DNA of 14,262 nucleotides, taken from assembly GCA_002392545.1 (NCBI GenBank), contig DGHF01000130.1, forward strand, positions 14,492 to 28,753, given 5' to 3'. The translations under genes were made by a program, and so were the position numbers. This document shows, piece after piece, positions 7,183 to 12,810 of the stretch. A model generated the notes under the pieces. The model had not been told where the DNA came from and made no database searches. It saw only the letters and a list, made by a program, of their open reading frames with translations. Source of the DNA: Ruminococcus sp. UBA3855. GTDB lineage: Bacteria > Bacillota > Clostridia > Oscillospirales > Ruminococcaceae. The stretch's first letter is position 1. Each line of letters starts with the position of its first letter.

Positions 7183-7220
7183 ATCTCTTGTAAATTACAA
7201 TTCAGAAAGGATTGAATCGA

Positions 7221-8690
7221 ATGAAACATCAGCGTATTTTATCGGCTGTCCTGGCTTGCGTGATGGCTTTCGGGATGGGGGCAATCGCTCCCAAATCCGC
7301 AGATTTTCAGACAGTTGAATTGACGGCGAGTGCGGAGGAAGATAAAAATGTCTACTATTATACAAAGTATGACACCTATGTCGAAATTACTAGCTGTGAT
7401 AAAAGTGCTACCTTCATTGAAATTCCAGCAGAGCTTGAAGGCTTGCCTGTCACCTCAATCGGAAAGAATGCATTTGCTCAATGCAAAAAACTGCAATCTG
7501 TTGTTCTTCCCAATAGTGTGACAACCATTGGCAATGGTGCTTTTTCCAATTGTCAAAACTTAAAGTCTGTCACCATTCCCAACAGTGTAACAGCCATTGG
7601 AAATCATGCTTTTTCCGTTTGCAAGAGCTTGACCTCTGTCACCATTCCTGATAATGTAAAAACAATTGGGTACAATGCTTTTTACCTGTGTCCCAATTTG
7701 ACTGCTATCAATGTTTCAGAAAAAAATGCCAATTATGCCAGCTCTGACGGGGTATTATATAACAAAAAAGTCACAAGTTTAATCTATTGCCCCATCGGAA
7801 AAACTGCTGTTACTATTCCTTCCAGTGTAACAAGTATTGAGGATAACGCCTTTTCGGGAAATGAAAAACTGACTTCTGTCACTCTCCCTAATGGTGTAAC
7901 AAACATTGGAGAAGATGCTTTCAATGGATGCAAAAAATTAAAATCCGTCACCATTCCTGAGGGTGTGACAACTATTGGAAGCAGTGCTTTTTACTACTGT
8001 ACCAGCCTGTCCTCTGTTGACATCCCTAAAAGCGTAACCAAAATAGGTGGACTTGCTTTTTATTATTGCCAAAATTTGTCCGCTATCAATGTTGCGAAAG
8101 AGAACCCCAGTTATACCAGCATTGACGGAGTATTGTATGACAAAAATGTTACTAAATTGATTTCTTACCCTGCTACAAAAACCGCTGTCACCATTCCCGA
8201 TAGTGTAAAAGCACTTGAAAGATATGCATTTTCCTCCGCACGCTTAACCGCTGTTAGTCTCCCCGAAAGCTTGACAAGCATTGGAGATGGGGCATTTTAT
8301 GGTTGCTCTAAATTGACCGCTATCACCATTCCCAACAGTGTGACAAACATTGGAGAATCTGTTTTCACTAGTTGTAACAATCTGACCGCCGTCAGTCTCC
8401 CCGAAAAGATAACAAGCATTAAGAAGCATACTTTTTCACAATGCACCAACTTGACTGCTGTCAATATTCCCAACAAAGTAACGAGCATTGAGGTGTATGC
8501 TTTTTCTGGATGCAAGAACCTGCCCTCTGTCAATATTCCTGAAAGTGTAACATCAATTGGCGGTGATGCTTTCTCTTACTGCAACAGCCTGACAGATGTT
8601 TATTATGCTGGTACAGAAGAAAAGTGGAAAGCAATCAAAATCGGAAGTAGGAATAACTTCCTCACAGATGCCACCATTCACTTTGAATAA
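7221..8690 (+). CDS. Secreted BspA-like leucine-rich-repeat protein
   Basis: A 489-residue exported protein. The N-terminus has a basic start (MKHQR), a hydrophobic core (ILSAVLACVMAFGMGAIA) and a likely signal peptidase site at TASA/EED around residue 38. Fourteen LRR_5-type repeats of about 23 residues follow, typified by VTIPNSVTxIGxxAFxxCxxLTS. They are arranged as four repeats, a 34-residue insert, four repeats, a second copy of the insert (both with DGVLY), then six repeats. The C-terminus ends in a VYYAGTEEKWKAI cap. No sortase motif, dockerin or membrane anchor is seen, so it is probably released or held non-covalently. Such proteins often bind host or substrate ligands; the ligand here is unknown. 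The ATG at 7221 is chosen because AGAAAGGA sits 9 bp upstream; a TTG at 7212 would directly abut that site. Confidence 0.92.
   Translation: MKHQRILSAVLACVMAFGMGAIAPKSADFQTVELTASAEEDKNVYYYTKYDTYVEITSCDKSATFIEIPAELEGLPVTSIGKNAFAQCKKLQSVVLPNSVTTIGNGAFSNCQNLKSVTIPNSVTAIGNHAFSVCKSLTSVTIPDNVKTIGYNAFYLCPNLTAINVSEKNANYASSDGVLYNKKVTSLIYCPIGKTAVTIPSSVTSIEDNAFSGNEKLTSVTLPNGVTNIGEDAFNGCKKLKSVTIPEGVTTIGSSAFYYCTSLSSVDIPKSVTKIGGLAFYYCQNLSAINVAKENPSYTSIDGVLYDKNVTKLISYPATKTAVTIPDSVKALERYAFSSARLTAVSLPESLTSIGDGAFYGCSKLTAITIPNSVTNIGESVFTSCNNLTAVSLPEKITSIKKHTFSQCTNLTAVNIPNKVTSIEVYAFSGCKNLPSVNIPESVTSIGGDAFSYCNSLTDVYYAGTEEKWKAIKIGSRNNFLTDATIHFE
7707..8186 (+). repeat. Higher-order duplication inside the LRR gene
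   Basis: Two 34-residue inserts begin at 7707 and 8085, exactly 378 bp (126 codons) apart, and share INVxxxNxxYxSxDGVLYxKxVTxLI and KTAVTIP. Each is followed by LRR units, so a block of one insert plus four LRRs appears to have been duplicated. Confidence 0.75.
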
Positions 8691-8709
8691 TCTCTGAATC
8701 AATCAATAC

Positions 8710-8743
8710 AAAGGCTGTTGCACTTTTTAGTACAACAGCCTTT
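8710..8743. terminator. Bidirectional intrinsic terminator between convergent genes
   Basis: The perfect 11-bp stem AAAGGCTGTTG (8710-8720) and CAACAGCCTTT (8733-8743) encloses a 12-base loop containing TTTTT. The stem ends in T on both strands, and it lies 19 bp after the LRR stop and 3 bp beyond the stop of the leftward cysteine-rich gene, so it can serve both. Confidence 0.85.
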
Positions 8744-8746
8744 TGG

Positions 8747-9559
8747 TTATGCAATTCTGGGGGGGTAATCGCCCTGACAACCACAGTCAGGGCGGTTATT
8801 GTTGTTGTTATTGTTGTTATCGGCATCACTGAGAGACATGGGGGAAAATTCCTCCGTCGGGAAGCGCATTTTGTCGAACACAGCGCACGGTGTTTCGGTG
8901 TCAGCGGTGCATTCCTTTGCAGGGATGGTATAATCATAAGTGGGTACAAGAACAGTCACCATTCTGGTCAGTTCAATGACGGAGAACAGCCCCAACGTCA
9001 TCACAACAGTTCTGACTGTTGGCGGAAACTGTTCGTTGGGTCTCTGGTCGTGCCCGCATTGACGGCAGATTGTGCCGATTTTCGTTTCCAAAGCTAACGG
9101 CGGTACAACCTGAACATTGCAAGTCGGCAGGTTGACGATTTCACAGCAGGCATCCATTTTCCCCTCTCTCGTGCCGTCGCTGGAGAAAGTCTGTGTATTC
9201 GATTCTGAGCCGTACAGAATACAGCTCTTGCTTGCGTAGACCGTCCCACAAAGAAGCGTAGGATTATCGCACGCATGAGTATACGCTAACAGCTCCACTC
9301 TAAATGTAAAGGTCAGGTCAATGTTATAAAATCCCCTGTTGAATGGCACAGGCTCTAACCTCATGCAGACATCCTGCACCCTCACACATTTGCATTTGAC
9401 AAGCTGAATGGAATTCGGGAGTTCTCCGCCGTCCAGAATCACCGGAACATTGGAAATACAATCCCTGTCGGAACAGCTGTCGAAAACACGGTTGACTTTG
9501 ACCGGAACGGCATTACTGTTTGAACAGCGTTCGAAATTGTCTGGTGAATCGTAATTCAT
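8747..9559 (-). CDS. Cysteine-rich protein of unknown function with poly-Asn tract
   Basis: A 270-residue protein with 18 cysteines and no signal peptide. The cysteines are spread along the chain: VFDSCSDRDC near the N-terminus, CKCVRVQDVC, ACC at about 140, CRQC at about 177 and DCGC near the C-terminus. Between them lie hydrophobic beta-prone stretches (YNIDLTFTFRVELLAY, TVVMTLGLFSVIELTRMVTVLV). A run of eight Asn follows DAD near the C-terminus. I do not recognise a named domain. A soluble protein of this size with so many cysteines in a spore-forming lineage could be a spore-surface or exosporium component; that is inference only. The start at 9559 is chosen because GGAGGG lies 8 bp upstream; an in-frame ATG at 9592 has no such site. 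It is the last gene before the shared terminator. Confidence 0.75.
   Translation of the reverse strand: MNYDSPDNFERCSNSNAVPVKVNRVFDSCSDRDCISNVPVILDGGELPNSIQLVKCKCVRVQDVCMRLEPVPFNRGFYNIDLTFTFRVELLAYTHACDNPTLLCGTVYASKSCILYGSESNTQTFSSDGTREGKMDACCEIVNLPTCNVQVVPPLALETKIGTICRQCGHDQRPNEQFPPTVRTVVMTLGLFSVIELTRMVTVLVPTYDYTIPAKECTADTETPCAVFDKMRFPTEEFSPMSLSDADNNNNNNNNRPDCGCQGDYPPRIA
8766..8798 (-). other. Strong hairpin inside the 3' end of the cysteine-rich gene
   Basis: The arms 8766-8778 and 8786-8798 (core GCCCTGAC / GTCAGGGC) form a 13-bp stem with one G-T wobble around a 7-base loop. It codes for the NRPDCGCQGD tail and sits just before the stop codon, in tandem with the downstream terminator. 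Confidence 0.7.
8795..8818 (-). repeat. AAY trinucleotide repeat encoding eight Asn
   Basis: Eight AAC/AAT codons in a row encode the poly-Asn run of the cysteine-rich protein. The mix of AAC and AAT interrupts a pure microsatellite, which lowers slippage. Confidence 0.9.
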
Positions 9560-9561
9560 AA

Positions 9562-9603
9562 AAAAAGCCCTCCTATCTGTAATCAAGAGCAAAAAAGGCT
9601 TTT
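9562..9603 (-). promoter_or_regulatory. Possible hairpin overlapping the ribosome binding site of the cysteine-rich gene
   Basis: In the leftward transcript AAAAGCC (9603-9597) can pair with GGCTTTT (ending about 9563). The closing arm uses the last G residues of the GGAGGG ribosome binding site and runs up to the start codon, and it ends in a T-run like a weak terminator. Pairing is only 7 bp with a 27-base loop. Confidence 0.25.
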
Positions 9604-9611
9604 ATCTGAAT

Positions 9612-9643
9612 GGGGAAAATTGCAACGAGAGGGCAATGTCCCC
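9612..9643. repeat. Inverted repeat related to the hisC-hisB element
   Basis: A stem formed by GGGGA (9612-9616) with TCCCC (9639-9643) and ATTGC (9619-9623) with GCAAT (9633-9637) encloses a 9-base loop. It is followed by CCCCAAGCC, as in the larger element at 11618-11708, which also has G-run and GCAAT arms. It lies in the 144-bp gap between the zinc-ribbon and cysteine-rich genes; I see no clear promoter or terminator there. Confidence 0.55.
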
Positions 9644-9703
9644 AAGCCTCTTTTACTTCTATGCTAACAGAATATTCAGGAGGGCTTGACCTTGTGCAAA
9701 GGT

Positions 9704-9904
9704 TTATAATTTTTGTAATCTGCTGGGAAGTTTTGCGTAAAGTTCGACTTTTCCGCATTCCGGACAGTACCAAGCATTCACTTTGTAATAGCGGTTCATA
9801 GCATATTTTTCTTTGGTGCAAATGCTTGCCCCAGCCATCCCACAATAAAAATCAGCCGGTTTCATTTCCGTGCCACATTGGCATTTTGGAGTGGTAGTTT
9901 CCAT
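9704..9904 (-). CDS. Small zinc-ribbon protein
   Basis: A 66-residue protein with cysteines at 8, 10, 21, 29, 47 and 50. The last pair is a classical zinc-ribbon knuckle, CPECG, and an N-terminal CxCG with later cysteines may make the other half. The C-terminus VELYAKLPSRL is basic. Small zinc ribbons of this type often bind nucleic acid or protein, but nothing here fixes a function. The start ATG has AAGGAG 10 bp upstream, and this site overlaps the stop codon of the toxin gene 14 bp away, so it is probably translated from the same transcript as the toxin-antitoxin pair. It has no signal peptide. Confidence 0.7.
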   Translation of the reverse strand: METTTPKCQCGTEMKPADFYCGMAGASICTKEKYAMNRYYKVNAWYCPECGKVELYAKLPSRLQKL

Positions 9905-9918
9905 TTTTTGACAGCTCC

Positions 9919-10203
9919 TTACTCATCAAATAAATCACTGTGAGTACCTGTTCCAGTCAAGGATAAAATCAATTTATCTTCAAAAATCTGATAAATTAAA
10001 AGCCAATCAGACTGAATATGGCATTCCCTGTACCCTTTCCAATTTCCAGAAAGTTCATGGTCTCTGTTTTTTTCAGGAAGTTTTTCACCCTTCAACAATG
10101 TATCGGTTACTTCTTCCAAAAGTTTCAGGTTATAGCCTCTTTTTTTGACTCGCTTCAAATCTTTTTTAAAAGCAAGTGTCAATACAAGTCGGTATTTATT
10201 CAT
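9919..10203 (-). CDS. YafQ-family (RelE superfamily) toxin with altered active-site Arg
   Basis: A 94-residue toxin of the YafQ branch of RelE/ParE, which in other bacteria cuts mRNA in the ribosomal A site. Family motifs are clear: FKKDLKRVKKRG (12-23), RDHELSGNWKGYRECHI (47-63), SDWLLIY (65-71) and GTHSDLFDE at the end. By alignment from memory with E. coli YafQ, the catalytic residues H50, H63, D67, W68, H87 and F91 match H49, H62, D66, W67, H88 and F92. The conserved Arg of RTGTH is G84 here (codon GGA, one base from AGA). The ATG at 10203 is preferred, since GGAG lies 7 bp upstream; an ATG at 10209 is too close to it. It overlaps the end of the antitoxin gene by 8 bp, as is typical of such pairs. 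Confidence 0.88.
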   Translation of the reverse strand: MNKYRLVLTLAFKKDLKRVKKRGYNLKLLEEVTDTLLKGEKLPEKNRDHELSGNWKGYRECHIQSDWLLIYQIFEDKLILSLTGTGTHSDLFDE

Positions 10204-10399
10204 CTTCATTCTCCAAATCTGTCAAGGCTTCCTGAAAGCTGGAATAACATTTTGGGTTTGGATTTCTTGCAATTGCAGTGCTTTCAATTCTTGCCAGTGT
10301 ATTTCTATCCAAAAATTCTGTCATGAAATCAATAAAAGCCTCCAGCTGCTTCTCACTCATACCGTTGATAATATCAATCGCATATTCTCTCGTATTCAT
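10196..10399 (-). CDS. Antitoxin partner of the YafQ-type toxin
   Basis: A 67-residue acidic protein directly upstream of and overlapping the toxin, which identifies it by context. It has a helical segment (MSEKQLEAFIDFMTEFL, 14-30), then ARIESTAIARNPNPKCYSSFQEAL (36-59) and an acidic tail ENEDE. The C-terminal region resembles toxin-wrapping tails of RelB/DinJ-like antitoxins. I see no obvious ribbon-helix-helix or AbrB DNA-binding segment at the N-terminus, so autoregulation is doubtful. The ATG at 10399 is chosen because AAAGGAG lies 8 bp upstream; the in-frame ATG at 10423 lies inside hisH. It starts 20 bp after the hisH stop. Confidence 0.78.
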   Translation of the reverse strand: MNTREYAIDIINGMSEKQLEAFIDFMTEFLDRNTLARIESTAIARNPNPKCYSSFQEALTDLENEDE

Positions 10400-10419
10400 A
10401 CTAACAACTCCTTTGAAAA

Positions 10420-11019
10420 TCACAGCTCCGCAAAATTCCTTAAAATCTGTAAGCCGACATCTCCGGACTTTTCAGGGTGGAACTGCGCCCCATAGACGAA
10501 TTTTCCGTCATAAATCATAGCAGGGACTTTTCCGCCGTATTCGACCCATGCAGACAAATTTTCCTCCTTGCATTCCGCCATATACGAATGTACAAAGTAC
10601 ACATACGGCGCATCGCCTAAATTTTTCAATAGAGGGCATTCAACACCCATCTGCAATTCATTCCAGCCCATATGCGGAATAATCAAATCCGGTGCATCAA
10701 TCCGGTTGACTGTGCCGGAAATCAGCCCCAAGCCGTCACACTCTTCAAATTCATAGCTTTTGTCAAGCAACATCTGCATCCCCAAGCAGATACCTAAAAG
10801 GGGCTTTTTGTGTGCTTCCTCTTTCAGGACACTGACAAGCCCTTTCTGTTCCAACATCTTCATAGCTGATGGAAATGCACCAACCCCCGGAAGGATGACT
10901 TTTTCAGCAAAACGGATTTTGTCGGGGTTGTCAGTTAATTCGTTTTCGAGTCCGAGGAAATCCAGTGCATTTTTCACACTGAAAATATTTCCTGCTCCGT
11001 AGTCAACAATTGCAATCAT
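10420..11019 (-). CDS. hisH: Imidazole glycerol phosphate synthase, glutaminase subunit HisH
   Basis: HisH hydrolyses glutamine and channels ammonia to HisF, which makes imidazole glycerol phosphate and AICAR in histidine biosynthesis. Length is normal at 199 residues. The class I glutamine amidotransferase motifs are complete: DYGAGNIFSV (6-15), LPGVGAFPSAM (43-53), the nucleophile elbow GICLGMQ with C78, and H181 and E183 in QFHPEKSG. The ATG overlaps the hisB stop in an ATGA, so translation is coupled. The partner genes hisF and hisA are not downstream in this window; a toxin-antitoxin pair follows instead. Confidence 0.97.
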   Translation of the reverse strand: MIAIVDYGAGNIFSVKNALDFLGLENELTDNPDKIRFAEKVILPGVGAFPSAMKMLEQKGLVSVLKEEAHKKPLLGICLGMQMLLDKSYEFEECDGLGLISGTVNRIDAPDLIIPHMGWNELQMGVECPLLKNLGDAPYVYFVHSYMAECKEENLSAWVEYGGKVPAMIYDGKFVYGAQFHPEKSGDVGLQILRNFAEL

Positions 11020-11597
11020 CCTAATATTCCTTTCGTAGAGAAGGCTTCACCCGAACCCGTGGGAGCTGATGCAATCCGCAGGGCATGAGCAACCGCCTTG
11101 AAAATGGCTTCTGTTTTATGGTGGTCGTTTTTGCCATACATCATGTTAATATGCAAGGTAATTCCGGCATTGAAAGCGAATGCCCTCATAAATTCTTCCG
11201 TTAGACAGCTGTCATATGCGCCAATCATGGGATTGGTGAAATCCGCATTGAAGACCAGAAACGGACGGTTGCAAATATCCATACAGCAAAAAGCAAGTGA
11301 TTCATCCATCGGGATATATGCCGAACCATAACGGACAATTCCGCTTTTATCGCCTAAAGCTTTGGCGAGTGCCTGCCCTAACACGATTCCGGTATCTTCC
11401 ACAGTATGGTGTGCATCTACAAAAATATCGCCTTTTGCATGAATCTGCATCGGAATCTGACTGTGAACAGTGAGAGCCGTCAGCATATGGTCAAAAAATC
11501 CAATACCAGTTGAAATTTCTCTTTTGCCGTCCTCCGGTAAAATGGTAACAGTAATATCAGTTTCTTTTGAAGTTCTGGTAACAGTCGCAGTTTGCAT
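11016..11597 (-). CDS. hisB: Imidazoleglycerol-phosphate dehydratase HisB
   Basis: A 193-residue monofunctional dehydratase that converts imidazole glycerol phosphate to imidazole acetol phosphate, the substrate of HisC. The two pseudo-repeated manganese-binding motifs are both present: DAHHTVEDTG with H63, H64, E67 and D68, and KNDHHKTEAIFKAVAHAL with H159, H160, E163 and H171. GIGFFDHML (31-39) and the C-terminal STKG are also typical. There is no histidinol-phosphatase domain as in E. coli. A strong AAAGGAGG lies 5 bp before the ATG. It shares a 4-bp overlap with hisH and is separated from hisC by a 118-bp gap holding a large inverted repeat. Confidence 0.97.
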   Translation of the reverse strand: MQTATVTRTSKETDITVTILPEDGKREISTGIGFFDHMLTALTVHSQIPMQIHAKGDIFVDAHHTVEDTGIVLGQALAKALGDKSGIVRYGSAYIPMDESLAFCCMDICNRPFLVFNADFTNPMIGAYDSCLTEEFMRAFAFNAGITLHINMMYGKNDHHKTEAIFKAVAHALRIASAPTGSGEAFSTKGILG

Positions 11598-11617
11598 GAT
11601 AACCTCCTTTATTAAAA

Positions 11618-11708
11618 TGGGGGACGCAATGCCTTAATGCCTTGACACACGAAATCGAAAAACAAGATTTTTCTCATTCGTTTGTGTCAAGGGCATTGCT
11701 TACCCCCA
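11618..11708. repeat. Long nested inverted-repeat element between hisC and hisB
   Basis: The left arm TGGGGGACGCAATGCC plus CTTGACACACGAAAT pairs with the right arm ATTCGTTTGTGTCAAG plus GGCATTGCTTACCCCCA, with a 6-7 base extra segment (TTAATGC) in the left arm. A short inner stem GAAAAA (11657-11662) with TTTTTC (11668-11673) caps it. Almost the whole 118-bp gap is this foldback. It lacks a terminal U-run in the leftward transcript, so it is not a standard terminator. It could be a small mobile palindrome (MITE or REP-like), a transcript-processing site or an attenuator. Confidence 0.75.
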
Positions 11709-11715
11709 AGCCCCC

Positions 11716-12768
11716 TTATTTTATAATCTCCTGCAAAGCCGTGAAAAACTTGTTCATTTCCTCATCTGTGCCGATGGTAATTCTCAAATGCTGGCTAATG
11801 CGTGGCTTATTCCAATAGCGTACGAAAATACGCCGTTTTTTCAGCTCCTCAAAAATCATACCTGCATCATGTTCGGGGTGGCTTGCAAAGATGAAATTGC
11901 TTTTTGAATCAGGGAACACAAAACCCAATTCAGAGAGTTTCTGTTTTGTGGCTTCTCTGGTGGAAATAATTTTCTGTGTCGTCTCCTGAAAATAGGCTTC
12001 ATCCCTGACGGCTTCCGCACCACACACGAGAGTAATTCTGTTCATGGTGTAGGAATTCACGGAGAATTTCACGTCATTGAGATACTTTATCATTTTCTCA
12101 CTGCCGATTGCAAAGCCGATTCTCATACCAGCCATGGAACGGCTTTTTGAAAACGTCTGCACAACAAGCAAGTTTTCGTACTTCTCCAGCAACGAAAGAC
12201 AGCTTTCCCCGCCAAAGTCAATATATGCCTCGTCCACAATCACGACAGAATCCGGATTCGCCTGTAAAATTTTCTCAATCGTTTCCAGAGATTCCAGTAC
12301 ACCAGTCGGGGCATTGGGATTCGGGAAGATGATACCGCCGTTTTCCCGATTGTAGTCGTCTGGATTGATGCGGAAATCTTCTGTCAATGGAATGGTCTGG
12401 TATGGGATTCTGTAAACCTCCGCCCAAACATCATAGAATGAATAGGTCACGTCAGGAAACAGGACAGGCTTGTCAGAATTGAAAAACGTCATAAATGCCA
12501 TCGAAATGACGTCATCCGACCCCACCCCCACAAAGACCTGTGAGGGCTTGACATGGTAACGCTCCGCCAAGGCATCAATCAAAATCTGTGCCGTTGGGTC
12601 AGGGTACAGACGCATTTCGTCAGTGGAAAAATCGTCAAGAATTTTCTGCACATTGGGCGCAGGGGGATAGGGGTTTTCATTGGTATTGAGTTTCACAACG
12701 TCCATAATTTTGGGCTGTTCCCCAGGGGTATAGGGGACAACACGGCGGACATTATTTTCCCAGTTCAT
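11716..12768 (-). CDS. hisC: Histidinol-phosphate aminotransferase HisC
   Basis: A pyridoxal phosphate enzyme that transfers the amino group from glutamate to imidazole acetol phosphate. At 350 residues it has standard length and fold-type I features: KLNTNENPYPP (26-36), GVGSDD (81-86), the NPNAPTG segment (150-156), VDEAYIDF (178-185) and the Schiff-base lysine K208 in TFSKSRSMAGMRIG. C-terminal arginine motifs YWNKPRI and LRITIG bind substrate. The ATG has AAAGGAG 10 bp upstream. This ribosome binding site and the preceding bases are an almost exact copy of those before the upstream 349-residue gene (see direct repeat). hisC starts 18 bp after that gene and is likely transcribed with it. 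Confidence 0.97.
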   Translation of the reverse strand: MNWENNVRRVVPYTPGEQPKIMDVVKLNTNENPYPPAPNVQKILDDFSTDEMRLYPDPTAQILIDALAERYHVKPSQVFVGVGSDDVISMAFMTFFNSDKPVLFPDVTYSFYDVWAEVYRIPYQTIPLTEDFRINPDDYNRENGGIIFPNPNAPTGVLESLETIEKILQANPDSVVIVDEAYIDFGGESCLSLLEKYENLLVVQTFSKSRSMAGMRIGFAIGSEKMIKYLNDVKFSVNSYTMNRITLVCGAEAVRDEAYFQETTQKIISTREATKQKLSELGFVFPDSKSNFIFASHPEHDAGMIFEELKKRRIFVRYWNKPRISQHLRITIGTDEEMNKFFTALQEIIK

Positions 12769-12810
12769 TGTGATTCAGCTCCTTTTCTAATTGGATAAAT
12801 CGGAATTTAA
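12764..12810. repeat. Direct repeat, copy A (before hisC)
   Basis: This 47-bp stretch covers the hisC start codon, its ribosome binding site and the last eight codons of the 349-residue gene (LNSDLSN plus stop). It is repeated at 13832-13881 with a 3-bp insertion and a handful of substitutions; the first 23 bp are identical. Confidence 0.9.

Larger units (their letters stand above)
6884..7220. other. Divergent intergenic region between ligA and the secreted LRR gene
   Basis: This 337-bp gap contains no credible gene. From left to right it holds the ligA leader, two tandem leftward promoters, an imperfect inverted repeat (7033-7055), a very A/T-rich stretch with a run of 15 T (7124-7138), and a rightward consensus promoter with a palindromic spacer. 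The only open frame across it (minus strand, 6924-7160) is lysine-rich low-complexity translation of A/T tracts and is not supported as a gene. Confidence 0.8.

Noticed and set aside
7212..7220. TTG start for the secreted LRR gene.
   Set aside because: It directly abuts the ribosome binding site; the ATG at 7221 has normal spacing and gives a standard signal peptide.
9573..9845. 90-residue minus-strand frame covering the zinc-ribbon/cysteine-rich gap.
   Set aside because: It begins inside the zinc-ribbon gene in another frame, has no family features and no ribosome binding site.
11618..11708. Reading the foldback as an intrinsic terminator or as a hisB promoter.
   Set aside because: The stem is not followed by a T-run on the transcribed strand. 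Its TTGACA has no acceptable -10 box 16-18 bp downstream in the leftward direction.
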